Assembly (NCBI GenBank): GCA_949987705.1
Contig: CATLJY010000151.1
Span: forward strand, 62,001-126,000
Direction of reading: 5' to 3'
DNA length: 64,000 nucleotides
From: Thereva unica
Lineage: Eukaryota > Arthropoda > Insecta > Diptera > Therevidae
The notes below the pieces were generated by a model, which was not told the DNA's origin, searched no databases, and saw nothing but the letters and a program-made list of their open reading frames with translations. A program made the position numbers and the translations under genes. How positions within the stretch are numbered: the first letter of the stretch is position 1; each line of letters opens with the position of its first letter. This document shows positions 43,371 to 55,300 of the stretch, piece by piece.

Positions 43371-46231
43371 TCACGCCACATTGAGAAGGGTCCTTTTAAG
43401 GACAACTTCACTGGTTAGCAAGCTAAACACACTCCTATTGTTGTTAGTATTTATAAGCATGCGATTAACGGGTTCGAACATGCCATAATTGGTGTTAGAG
43501 GAATTAATGTGCAAGAGAGGTTCACCTCTCAGGTTGTAGTTATTCACTCTAAATGACGCGCGGTTTCTTAAGAAACCAGAGTCCACTTTGTCATTCATCA
43601 GTCGATGAACGAATATAACGTCAGCGACCTCACGGCGCTTATGGAGGGAGCTTAAGTTGAGCAATTTAAGTCTGTTCTCATAAGGCGGAAGAGCGAGTGG
43701 GTCATCCCATGGGAGGTGGCTGAGTGCAAACCGGACGAACTTCCTTGAACCGATTCGATTCTACTAACATGGGAGGAGTAGTAAGGAGACCATACCTGGG
43801 AAGCGTAGTCAAGCAAAGGCCTAACCAAAGATACGTACAGGTGTTTAGTGACGAGGGGGTTGTTGAACTCTTTGGACCATCTTTTTATAAATCCCAGGAC
43901 TGAATTGCCCTTGGAGGAGATATAATTGATGTGGGTGGAGAAATCCAACTTACTTTCTAACCTAACCCCAAGATCGATTACAGATTCAGTACGAAAGACC
44001 TTGTTGTCAAGGAAAGTATAGTCAAAAGTTATAACACCACGTTTCCTACAAAAAGTCATGATCTCGCATTTACTAATATTAAGCACAAGGTTGTTGTTGG
44101 AACACCAAGAATAGAAGGTGTTTAGATCTGCTTGCAGAAGTTTGCAATCCTCTATACTCCTTATGTGGCGATACAGTTTGATGTCATCAGCGTAAATAAG
44201 GATTTTACAGTGCCTTAGCAGGGTAACAATATCGTCAATTGATAAAATAAAAGAAGAGGGCCAAGATGACTGCCTTGTGGGACTCCAGAGGACGCTTCGA
44301 TGTTCTTAGATTTGACTCCGCGGAATAGAACCTGGTAGGTTCTATCGGCTAAGTACGACTGGAACCATACCACAAGGGCATGCGGAAAGCCTAATTACTT
44401 TAGTTTAAGAACTATAATAGAGTGGGAGAGCTTGTCGAAAGCCTTACTAAAATCTGTATAGACACAGTCAGTTTGGCAGCCAGTGACAAAGCCTCTAATT
44501 GTGTGTGAAGAGAACTCCAGTAAATTAGTGGTAGTGGAACGGGCTGCAAGAAAACCGTGTTGGTTTGTTGAGATAAGCCTCTTGCAGATAGGGGCGATAG
44601 CAGAATAAATAATAGATTCGAAGAGTTTTGGTATAGACGATAACTTCGCAATTGGCCTATAATTAGATATTTCGTTTTTACAGCCTTTCTTATGGACAGG
44701 TATTATAAAAGAGTTCTTCCATAAGGTTGGGAAGCGACCTTTATTTAGGGATTTTTGAAATAAACATAGAAGAGGAGACAGTAGGGCCCCTGCACAGGAT
44801 TTTAGAACAGCTGGAGGGACTCCATCAGGGCCGGACGAAAAATCTTGTGGAAGTTCATTTATATGTTTCGAGATATCATCCCTGGTTATAGACAGGGAAA
44901 AGTTTTGAGCCGTTTGGATTGCATTGATATGTCGAAAATTATCTTCATCTGGTTGGAATACAGAGGACGAGAAAGATTTGAGGAAGAACGATGCAAAATT
45001 TTCACAAATTTCGGCTGGATTAGAACTAAGGGAGTTCTCGTATTGCATGGTTGGTGTAAGGGTAATTATCAACTTTTTTCTTTGTGTTGATAAATTGAAA
45101 GAATGCTCTGGGATCACCATACACTTTACCTTCCATGTTTCTGAGGTACTCTTTATAGAGGGTTTCGGAGAGAGCATGAAATTGGTCATAGCAATTGAGA
45201 AATGCATCGAAACTCGCAGTGTCTTTCTTCTTCAGGTAGGTTTTCCAGAGTTTATTCTTCAGGTTTTTGGTACGTCTCAACTCGTTGTTGTACCACGGTG
45301 GGGATGATCTGGGCGATTTTAACGGCTCAATAGGTACACAGGATGCGAAGGTTTCATATAGAACGGAGTAAAATCTGGCTACATCGACATCCAACTCATT
45401 AGGTGAGAGCAACCAATTGAAATCGACCGAAGTGAGCTTGGATGACAGTTCCTCAAGGTTGGCTTTTTTAAAGTTAAAGGTAAAGGTTGACTCCTCTGGG
45501 ATTGGCTTATTGTTAAAGACAGAACAATAGCTCAGTAGGAGAGGAGGGTGATAATTATCGACAGGTGACAAGACAATTGAGCTAGGCTCAACATTCATGC
45601 TGTCTGAGTCGGAAAAGAATACAAGATCTAACCGCCTTCCTAAAATATTATTCACACCGCTCATTTGGCACAAGCCGCAGGAAAATAAGGAATTCAGAAA
45701 GCTGGATTCCCTAGAGCTAAGGTTGTTTCCAGGAAGGTAGTTATCGTCATCATCGCAAGATACCCATTTAACATTGGGTAAGTTAAAATCACCTACAAGT
45801 AGGAGTTCATCTTTGGAATCCATCATATCTTGGATATGATTTATGCAAGTGATTAGAATATCATAGAGATTTTGACCTCTATCGTCAAGAGTGCTGAACA
45901 TATCTGGTGGGATGTAACAGCAGATTAAAAATAAGTTGTTATGAACAAGGGAGACTTTGAGAGCGAGGACCTCAATGTCTAAAGTATTGGAAAAATCAGG
46001 AAGCGTTATTAAGCAACAGTTGAGAAGGTTACTACATGCAAGTAGTACACCACCTCCACGAGCCTCCGAGTCAATATATCTATCCCTCCGAAAAACTTGG
46101 AAAGAAGAGTCGAAAAGTTCGGCATTAAGAATCCCAGTGTATAGCCATGTTTCTGTAAAAGCGATTATATCGAAATCGCTGGCCGAAGTCGACAGAAACA
46201 CATCTTGGGTTTTGGATCTGATTCCCCTCAT
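43371..46231 (-). pseudogene. CR1-like LINE ORF2, endonuclease-RT
   Basis: Starts MRGIRSKTQDVF, preceded by LYYQN; YYQNxRGxRSK is the usual opening of CR1/L2-type endonucleases. Then FTETWL, GGGVLLAC, VGDFNLPNVKW, RLDLVFFSD, then RT: NYRPIAKLSSIPKLFE, QHGFLAARSTTTNLLEF, YTDFSKAFDKLSH, SSGVPQGSHLGPL, IYADDIKLY, and a C-terminal FNNPLVTKHLYVSLVRPLLD region. There is no RNase H. Lesions: frameshift near 45060, stop at 44395-44397, frameshift near 44250 and another near 43740. The catalytic YADD and endonuclease Glu and Asp motifs are intact, so decay is moderate. Confidence 0.85.
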
Positions 46232-47789
46232 GTTTTGGTAATAGAGGGAAAGCGTCTTAAGTTTTTTGAAACCTGTAAAGTGTCAGAAATACGCTGTACA
46301 CGCGTGCGGGGAATAAAACACTTTGAAAAGGCGCCAGGAGGCCAGAACGTCGAGTCTAAAAGCTTTTCAGCGGTGTTGGGCGGTGCAGTCAGGACGAAAG
46401 ACGCAACCGGTTTGGAAACATTGCTGATCTTCCTGCAGGAAACTGTAGCAGGATTAATAGCTTTAGCCCTAAGGTATTCTTTAATTGCCTCGCACGTGGT
46501 TTCAGGAGAGAAACGGGAAATGAAAATATTTCGCGGTCTGGGAACCGTTATCAAATTGGCGCAGGTGTCCGAAGACTCAGCATCCCCTGTGCCCGACGGT
46601 TCAATGACATAAACAGAAGAAGTAGTTGCCGGATCCGCTTCTGGGGTATAGTCTGAGCCCATTGCGAATGAGGGGGTGGGGACAGACGGACTAGTAGAGG
46701 GGTTTGCAGGGGCGGCATCCGCAGCGTTGACTTTACCACTGCGTCTGCGTTTACCATGCTTTCTAAAGGCCCCCATACACGGTCAAATTGGCTGTACAAC
46801 CAGATTTTCATCAAACCTATAAGCGCAATGTATTTTGATCGGCCGACCGGCCCACAATCGATAGTTTTGGTTGTACAACCGCACTTCGCTGTACAACCAA
46901 TTGGACCGTGTATGGGGGCCTTAAGGGTTTTCGGGTTGTTAGGAGCCAGACTGGAGGCAGCCTCCACCGAAGGGGCTTGCTCAAGTATTTTGGTCGGGTG
47001 GTTTAAGACTGTGAGGTTTAAAGTAGCTGCGTCATCCTCCGTTGGAGGAACAGCCGTGGAGCAGGGTGCAGAGAGAAGCTGCTCCCTTACCTGCAGGGCG
47101 CCAGCAGATACTGTCAACGTTGAAGGGGAGTTTATTCTATCGCTGACGCTTTCTAATTTTAAGGATAGGGAACTCAGGGCATTGTGATTTTGTAACACTG
47201 CCATAGACAGCGGTTCCATATCCGCCCGAACACGTTTCGTACTCCTTTTAATGTCATCTAATATCGGAAAAAGAGGAGCTAAGGAGTTAACAGTGCAGGA
47301 GGAAGTAGCGACAGGATTGAGGATCGCCGAATGTATGTCGTCGATCGAGTCAAAGACCGTTGCAACCCGGGACGAAAATTCTTGGAATTTATTCATAAGG
47401 GTACCCGAGTTGGTCGCAACAGAAGCAAGGGTGGCGGTCAATGTATCGAGCCGGACGTTGATCGACTGGACATCATCGGTTAACATCTGAAAATGTGGGA
47501 TATTTCCAGAGAAAGAATTTAGACGTCCCATGACTTTCTCATGACTATCAAGGAAGACATCAGAGATGTCTTTCATAAGTCTCAGGACGTGGCAGGGTTG
47601 AATGTCGGAGCATTCAGTGCAAGTTGACCCTCTAGGAGCCGAAGCTTTGCCACTAACTCGAACGTTGAGGCAGGTAAGGTGGAAAACGCCACCACATACA
47701 CCATCACAGGAAATTCCGTCTTGGACGATTTCCAAAGAACACAGCTTACAAAACTGGGGACCCGCCATTGGAAAAAGTAAGGTGGTCAA
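46228..47789 (-). pseudogene. CR1-like LINE ORF1 with PHD-type zinc finger
   Basis: ATG at 47789. The N-terminus reads GPQFCKLCSLEIVQDGISCD, then CGGVFHLTCLNV and STCTECSD, a PHD/RING-like Cys-His pattern known from ORF1 of CR1-type LINEs, where the protein binds element RNA. A long helical Ser/Thr-rich middle follows, then a basic KRRRSGK stretch and NIFISRFSPETTCEAIKEYL, which looks like an RRM-type RNA-binding fold. The frame is broken only by the MITE at 46767-46921: leaving out 158 bp (MITE plus one TAA) makes one frame of about 467 codons. The stop TGA overlaps the ORF2 ATG (ATGA at 46228-46231). Confidence 0.85.
46767..46921 (+). mobile_element. 155-bp MITE inside CR1 ORF1, TAA target
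   Basis: Same family and same length as 4407-4561. Ends AGGCCCCCATACACGGTC on both strands, flanked by TAA at 46764-46766 and 46922-46924. Insert plus duplication is 158 bp, which is not a multiple of three and so shifts the ORF1 frame. Confidence 0.9.
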
Positions 47790-48262
47790 AAATAATTTCC
47801 AGGACGAGAAAGCGAAAATAAACTGCAGATAATAGAATTGCTAAATCTGATAATAAAAATTTTTCAGATTGAGAAGCAATCCACGGGTTTAAAAAAACGT
47901 TGCATAACCTTAGGTGAATGTTATCACCAAAGTAAATATAGTAAAAGGTTATGCACCAACTTTTTCCTAGGAAAATAATGAAATTATTATTAATAATTAT
48001 TTTAATTATTTTCCTATTTTTTCTTATATATGGGCAAGAGGGGGGGAAAAAAATTGCAGAAAGAAGCTACTAACCTCGAAACTGCTGTCAAGATTGACAG
48101 GAAAAAAAAACAACAACAAAAACAAATAGAAACCACTAGCACAGCAGGAACAAAAACCCCAGTTAAACAAAAAATCACTAAACAAAAATTAAAAAATACC
48201 AAAAATTATGTTTAACGATCACTATAAAGTTAAAAAATTGTAAAACACAGCGAAAAACACGA

Positions 48263-50681
48263 CTATTACAATACTACCGAGGTAGCAGAATTTATTTACC
48301 AGTTCCACGTCACGGTTATTCAGCGCTGTTCGTTCAATGGTGTTTGCATTTATCCGCATTTATTTAGTTTTAGTCGGATTTAGCCTTAAGCCTGCTGGAC
48401 TACTTTCTGTTGCCAAATTGTTAATCATGTTTTTGAGGTCCTGGTGTCTGTGGGCCAGCAAACAGATATCATCTGCGTAGTCGAGATCCTTAAGGCGGTC
48501 TAACAAACCCCATTGTATGCCGCCTGTTCTACTATCTAGAGCGCCGACAAGGATGTCATTTATTACTATAAGAAATAGTAAAGGCGAGAGTAGGCATCCT
48601 TGTCGTACTCCTGAGCTCACCTCGAAGCTGTCGGATAATTTTCCATTATGGAGAACTCTGCATATGGAATTGTTATATAGGGCTTATATCAATTCTATTA
48701 TTTTATCAGGCAGTCCACGTCGCCGTAGTGCCTGCCATATAAAGCTCCTATTGACCGAGTCGAACGCTTTCTCATAATCTACGAAAGCAAGGTAAAGGGG
48801 GGATCGGAATTCAGTAGACTGCTCCACTATAATTCGTAAGGTGTTGATATGATCAATACATGAGCGGCCCTTCCTGAATCCGGCCTGCTGCCTCCTAAGC
48901 GTTCGGTCTACTGCCTCACTTATCCTAGATAGTAATATGTGGGACAAAATTTTGCCCACAGTAGATAGTAAACAGATGCCTCTCCAGTTGTCGCATATTG
49001 TTAGGTCCCCCTTTTTTGGTATTTTGACTATGATACCTTCCGTCCAATCCTCCGGAAAGGTACAGGTGTTCCATGCTATTTGTAGGATTGGCTGAAGCGC
49101 ATCTGCTATGAGGCTTGAGTCGGCTTTCAACAATTCTGGCGGGATGCCATCTTTTCCAGCTGCTTTACCATTGGCCATCGCATGAATTGCGGTTACTATT
49201 TCCGTCTTGGATGGGGCCCGGGTGGTGATTCGAATTGGCTGTGCATTGTTGCTGGTTTCCTGAGGTTCCTGTGTAAATGAACCATTCAGGGCGGCGAAGA
49301 AGTAATCTCTCCATCTTTGGAGCTGCTCCTCGTCGCTGCACAGCAGCCTTCCATCCGCACTCTTAACGGCATGCTTTTTAGTAGAGTGCTTTCCCGAGAG
49401 CTGTTTAGTGATTTGGTACAGCACCTTACTGTTGCCTGTGTTTGCCGCGTTTTCCGCTTTTTCTGTGAGCTCATTTATCTGCTTCATTTTACCACGCCGG
49501 ACACTCCTCTTTACCTCCCGGTGTAATTGGGAGTATTCCCGTTCCAGTTGGTAACGTCTTTCGGGGTCGCTTGTAGAGTTTACGTTATTTTTTAGGGCTC
49601 TCCTGCGTTCTATTTTTTGCCAGGTTGTGTCCGAGATCCAGTGTTGCTGGTTTCTTTGGACATAACCGATGCTCGATTCCGCAGCCGTCAATATTGCGCC
49701 CTTTGTCCTACTCCACAGCTCTTCAATATTTGTGTCGTCAGAAACGTTGTGCTAGTTTAATATTTGCTGTAGGTTTCCAGCAAATTCCCGCTTTTTAACG
49801 CTCTCCCGCAGAAGATCTACGTTGAACCGTCTACGGTTTATAGCATCGCGTTGTACGTTTCTGATTGTGGCGATTTTAAGGCGAATAGTTGCTACAACCA
49901 AATGGTGGACGCTTCCAGTGTCTGCTCCCCTGAAACTCCTGACATCCTCAAGGATAGTTCTCCATCTGCGGCTGACGGCCACATGATCTATCTGATTTCT
50001 CGTCCTACCATCGGGCGATACCCAGGTCTCTTTGTGTATCTTCTTGTGACAAAAGTAAGTTCCACCTACCATGAGTTGGTGGGAGCTACAGAAGTCAACG
50101 AAAAGCTCACCATTGTTATTGGTAACTTGGCTTAGACCTTGATTTCCAATTGTTTGTTCAAGGCCGGTGTTGTCACGGCCGATCTGTGCGTTTAAGTCAC
50201 CCATTAATACAATGATGTCTCCCCTTGGAATAGAGCGAAAAACCTCATTCAGCCGCAAATAGAACTCGTCTTTGATGTCATCTTCTGCGTCCTCAGTTGG
50301 AGCATAGCATTGGACTACCGTAGTACTTCTTAGTCTGGTACGCAGGCGCACGGTAATAATCCTCTGAGAAACTGGTGACCAGCTAATGAGGCTGGACCTG
50401 GCTTCTTTGGTGAGTATTACACCAACGCCACTCCTACGGCTTTCAGTTTCGTTTCTCCCAGAATATAAAAAGGACTCACCATTTGGGCAGATATGTTCCC
50501 CCGCATCGGGCCATCTGGTCTCGCTAAGTCCCATGATCTTGATTTTATATCGATTCATCTCGTTGAGGACTTCATCCAGCCGTCCCTCAGCCAGCAGTGT
50601 TCTCACATTCCATGATCCGATTCGTGTCCTTGTTCGAAAAGCAAAGGTCGTCGTCGTGTTGTCCATCCGGTTCCGAGGCAT
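48263..50681 (-). pseudogene. RTE-like LINE ORF2, endonuclease-RT
   Basis: ATG at 50681 (MPRNRMDNTTTTFAF). Endonuclease: IGSWNVRTLL, MGLSETRWPDAGEH, GVGVILTKE, QCYAPTED, LMGDLNAQIGRDN and NQIDHVAVSRRW. The final catalytic motif, usually SDH, reads GSVHHLVVA: the Asp is Val, one base away. RT: ANGKAAGKDGIPPELLK, WRGICLLSTVGKILSHIL, QAGFRKGRSCIDHINTL, YEKAFDSVNRSF, VRQGCLLSPLLF and DYADDICLL. Three in-frame stops (49752-49754, 48684-48686, 48360-48362) and no frameshift. It ends at the CR1 insertion and resumes at 43077. RTE-type placement is inferred from the endonuclease wording and lack of RNase H. Confidence 0.85.
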
Positions 50682-50790
50682 TGTTTGCCGATTCGTAGCA
50701 ATGGTGTTTTTTATGGGAGCGGGTTGCTAACCCTCAGCCCAACCGACTTAAAACTCTGTTTTGTGGCGCAGAGAGTTCGCCATTCGCCCG

Positions 50791-51769
50791 TCTCCCGTTA
50801 GCTCCTTCCGAAGAAGTACCCCAGGGGGCACCGCGGGGAGGTGGGATTAGGACTTGCTAACAGGTCTGCTAGGTGTTTGTCTGCAGTGACTTTTCTCGGG
50901 TTTTGGCAGAGGTGGCAAATCGGGTACCACCACTTTCCGAGGTCTTTGTTAGCCGTTTGCCCCCCACATGCAATATGAAAATGCCGTCGCAAGAAAGATC
51001 TAGATGACGCAGGAAGGTCATTTTACACTGTCTGGCGGAGTCAATAAACAAATCTGTCTAATTCAGGGAATAAAGAGCTCACGCGTCACGGAACAGCACT
51101 GCACGACTAGAAATTTACCGTTTTGAATGGGAAATTTTTAGGTATCTCCCAGGGATTGTGTGAGTTCAATCCCACATCGGGCGGACCAGTATTTCCCGAG
51201 ATAATGGGCATTTCGCAGCCCTCCTTTGGGAATTCACAAAACCTTAAATTAACAAAAGAGGGCATAACTCCCGAACCCTTTGGTATTTTTTGGTAAACTC
51301 AACTAATCTGAATTCGGAGGAGCGAACCCTTTAGGGCCATAGCAGCCCAAGGGCTAGGAGGGCTTTGCCCCCACGCCTTTGCATTGCCCCACACATTTTG
51401 CTCATATGTGAAATCGACACACTAGAACAAGGAGGAACAAAATTAAACGACAATCGAAAATAAAAACCCCATTCAGCATTTACACGCCAAAATGTTCTGG
51501 TGAACATGTTACTACACTACCCTCTTGTCGTTTCTATACCTCTCTCGTAAAAAACTGGTTCTGCTGCTGCTGAAGGAATCCTAGTGTAGATTGGGCCATT
51601 GAGTAGTGTGCGCCGTTAAGCATATCATACGTAAAGCAGATGATGTGTGAGTGTGTATATTGTCGAGGGAGTTCACCATATGCTGGTATGCTGGTGGAAG
51701 GGAAATTTTTTAAAAATAGGCGTTAATTTAGGAATATTTCTTTGCCCCCCCACCCAAAAGGGAGTAGCT
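50791..51769. other. Unassigned, possibly RTE 5' region
   Basis: 50791-51090 may be the 5' untranslated region of the RTE-like element. The rest contains no recognised gene. Confidence 0.35.
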
Positions 51770-51955
51770 ACGGTATTGCAATGAGGTTGAGGAAGAAACT
51801 GTCTCTCCTGACTATTCCTGACCTCTGTCTCTTTACTAAAAGCTCCAAGAGGCTTGAAATAGCTCCCAACATTAGAATGGCATTACAATGGGCCAATGGT
51901 GTGCCTAAGTGAGCTCCCTAGTGGGGGAACAGCAACTTCAACCTAACCTAAGCTT
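51770..51955 (+). mobile_element. LOA-like LINE 3' end
   Basis: A 5'-truncated 3' terminus ending TTCAACCTAACCTAA. It matches the style of 17461-17553 (ATGGCATCACAATGGGCC there, ATGGCATTACAATGGGCC here, then GCCTAAGT in both). Only the last codons and 3' UTR are present. The left boundary is approximate. Confidence 0.6.
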
Positions 51956-51964
51956 CAGGTGAGT

Positions 51965-52315
51965 TGTGCTGTTGACTGGTCTTGCACATTTAGCAAGACC
52001 AAAGCAACACCAAGACAAAACAGGGCAAGACAAGACTGTAAGATCAAGATGATAAGACTTTCTGCCCATCCCTAAGTGCCAAAAGTTTTGCAGTGATGAC
52101 CAAAAAGTGTTGTCTTGCACATTTAGCAAGACCAAGACAAGACCAATACTTTTTGCAAGAATTTCTGCAATGTTTTTTAAATGACCTTTGCTCTTCACTG
52201 CAAGACTTTCGATGCTTAGTTATGAGCAAAAAGTCTTGCTATCTTGATTTTGCAGTCTTGTCTTGTCCTGCTGTGTCTTAGTCCTGCTTTGATCTTGCTA
52301 AAAGTTAAAGATCAG
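51965..52315. repeat. Foldback repeat rich in AAGACAAGAC
   Basis: Left arm GGGCAAGACAAGACTGTAAG and right arm (complement) AGGACAAGACAAGACTGCAA are inverted repeats about 90 bp long. CTTGCACATTTAGCAAGACC occurs twice in direct orientation (51982 and 52113). This resembles a MITE built of short inverted units. No target duplication found. Confidence 0.55.
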
Positions 52316-55300
52316 GTAATACTACGAAACTACTAAAATCGAATAGAAAACTAACTATCCCTTTGCGCTTCACAGTTCTCAGCCTGTGTCCGACAACGAC
52401 TCAAATTTTTTCAGAGGAAAGACGTTTTTTTTTTTTTTTTTTTTTCAAAATCGTCTACCCCTAAAGTTACAAAAGAAAGTTCAAGAGTTATTATAGGGTG
52501 TATCTTGTGAAGGGAATTCTTGTAAAGGGAAAAGGCTGCCGTTACAATGCTTTAAGTAAGAGGATAAGATCCGATTTGGATAGTTGAACCTTTCGTGATC
52601 ATTATCTTATTTTATCAAGAAAAATTCTATTTTTACATGGTGAAGGTACTACAATATCCTAAGATCTATGTTTAACCCTGCGTAACAATTAGTCTACCAA
52701 TGATTATATTTTTGCTTTCATTCGCTATGAGTAGCTATTTACTTGACACGACAGGATAACCATTTTCCAACCATATTCCTTTTATTCTATACAAAACTCG
52801 TGCTGGTGTTCAGAATATGACATTCTGCCTTTTATAAACCCTTAACCATTTTCTACGTAAAATAACCACTTACCGAAATCCAGGAACTTAAACTGAATTC
52901 CTTGGTAATATCCTTCTATGAACCGATTTTCTCTTTAGAGGTGTTGTAATCAGATATAATTTAAGAAGGCGAAAGACACGAATATAAAAGTACTTGACTT
53001 TGATCAGTAAAGCGTTAAGGAGTTGAAAGTGTTTCAACTTAATTTTTTCTATGAAATATCTTTTTACTACCTTGAAAATATAAAGGCCCTAAAATCGTTT
53101 GAAATATTCAAGAAGTTAAATAAAAATTTAAATTAAAGGCTTCAAGATTTACTCCTTAAACACTTATTACCAAAAAACACTCTAAAAATGTGATAAAATC
53201 TCAAAAGAACCTCTCTTTTCATTTAACTTAAAAAAAAGGAACAGATTACACGGAGTTACACACACATACACACAAAATACGCAAACAATTTAATATCACA
53301 AAAATTCAAGTCGGTAACTAAATCTCCCTTAAAAGAAATTCCGCCCTTGGACAGTTTCCGCTTTAAATAACGCTTCCACGGCCATAAAACAGTCGACCTT
53401 GTTCCAACTAAATTCGTAAGTCTTCAACGGTGAAATTTACTGGGGAAGCACAAGATGGTCCTTTAAACACCCTAAAAACACGCGTAATTGCTGCCACTTG
53501 GAGATGGGTACATCAACCTAAGCTCACAGAAAATGCTAACGTCGTCGCTAAAAATAGTGTAAAATACAACACTGGATTCCCAGCTCCAGCTCCAGCTACA
53601 TCCCGAAACATAGCACCGCTTAGCATACGTCTAGAAGAACTACCCCCGAAAAAGGAGCAATGAAAATTTTCATATAACTTTCCAGGGGGGGCCTGAAAAT
53701 GTTAATTGCATTCCACCCCGCACTCTGTGTGAGATATTACACCCCTGGCAAGGACTTTCGGGTCCGTTCCTTGGGGGGCATGGTGGTAGTGACGGGGAGA
53801 ATGTGGAGTCCTAGTATAGTTACTTCTAACTTTACGAGCATCCCCAAGTTGGTAAAGAGCTCCACATTAAACTAGTGAACAAACAGAAAATTGCTTTGTC
53901 TAATGAATTCCTTGATAGGATCCTGCCAAAACAGGAGGGGGGTTGGTTCAGAAGTGGCTTGAATAATGCGAAATATCTGAAGCAATTATAGTGTTGCAAT
54001 AATAGCTGCACCCCTCGTTGGAAAACACATAGCGCGATGCCTGCTCGTGCAACGAACTCAAGTCACGGCTGCAAGTGTTTTGGGTCTCTTCTCTCCTTTG
54101 CAATAAAGACATTCCAACTGAACTGCATTAAAAAATGATTCAACCAATGAAAGCTGAATTGAAAGGGGCTAAGCAAACACGGCGTCGATGGACCAATTTA
54201 GGATGCTTTTGGATTTGTTGATTTTGGAACAATTTGCAGGATGCCAGCAAAAATATATGATAAATTATTCTTACACAAAATCATCCATTTCCATGGGAGT
54301 TTTAGTGCCAGCTATGCAGATAGAATGGGCCAAATTACTTATCTGCAATTCAATTCTTAAACCCTTGAGTTCGGAGCAGTGAAGATGATGTTGATCGTGT
54401 TACAGCAAATATTTTTCTTTTACTACAGTTCACATAACTTTCTCAACAAAACATTTAATTGTCGGTGTATTTCGAGAGCATTCATATTGAAATGCATATG
54501 TAGATTTCCGAGCTCTGAAGTCTAGAAGTTGAAGCGTCAGACCACCATATCATAGGCCCGTGGGTTGATTCCACATATAATTATATTCTCGATAAGAACT
54601 AGTCAATCACAGAGGCTAGGTCTGCCGGTGGCCTTCTTGGGTTTTTAACATCGCACCCCAACCAAAGCATCCATCGCTTTAGTGAGTCTAGTGGTCGTGC
54701 GTAAACCCTAGGTAGGGTGCTCCAAATGGCCAACCCCGGATTTGCCCTTCACAAAAGAATCAAAATTTGAACTAAACACTGCCATTACAGTACCAGCAAG
54801 TTGTATCAGCAGCTGAAAGGGAGTACTCCGGACGTAAAAACTGGAATTGGCTTACCGGATGGGTCGTGGGGTGAGACTCCGGAGTTCTTACCTTTAATTC
54901 GGACATCACCACTTACCTGAACGTGTGAGCCCCTTTACTGGAAGAGGAATCAGAAGCCTTGGAGAGAACGATGGGGGTAATTAAACACGAAAGTTCAGCT
55001 GACCGGGACCATCTTCAGCCGCTATGCCTTCCTGTCGCTCGTTTATCCGCACATCCTATTGCGCATATCGAATAAGCAGAACACCTCACACAGACACATC
55101 TTTTTCCCACAAAAATACAAGATGAAGCTAATGGTAAACAACTTAAATGTACTTCAACGGTACACACATGTTATGTAATCAAACCAAATACAATCTAAAA
55201 GAGAAACAACAATTTTTAAAATTCTAATGTAAAATGCTAAGTGAGAATAGCATGAAAATAGAAAACAAAAGCTATAATTAAAAATCGGCCTGGAAAAAAC

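Larger units (their letters stand above)
43078..48262 (-). mobile_element. CR1-like LINE nested in the RTE-like LINE
   Basis: A 5.2-kb minus-strand element with 5' UTR (47790-48262), ORF1, ORF2 and a 3' end at left where part of the 3' UTR (CCTTCT, then CAGA(A/G)GGCGCACTT) is duplicated around an AT-rich microsatellite (43135-43205). Ends are set from the RTE paralogue; no clear target duplication is visible. ORF1 is broken by a 155-bp MITE. Confidence 0.8.
42499..50790 (-). mobile_element. RTE-like LINE split by a CR1-like LINE
   Basis: The outer parts 42499-43077 (C-terminus and 3' end, with (ATG)n tail at 42499-42516) and 48263-50790 (5' part, endonuclease, RT) belong to one minus-strand element. 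The uninterrupted paralogue at 33866-34947 crosses the join at 34355-34390. The 5' sequence upstream of the ATG at 50681 includes a GAGTTTTAAGTCGGTTGGGC stretch; the exact 5' end is not fixed and may reach about 51090. Confidence 0.8.

Noticed and set aside
46228..46612. Plus-strand 135-codon frame
   Set aside because: Shadow of the minus-strand CR1 ORF1.
46551..47789. PHD-finger host gene
   Set aside because: It lies directly upstream of a LINE ORF2 on the same strand with an overlapping stop-start, matching CR1-type ORF1.
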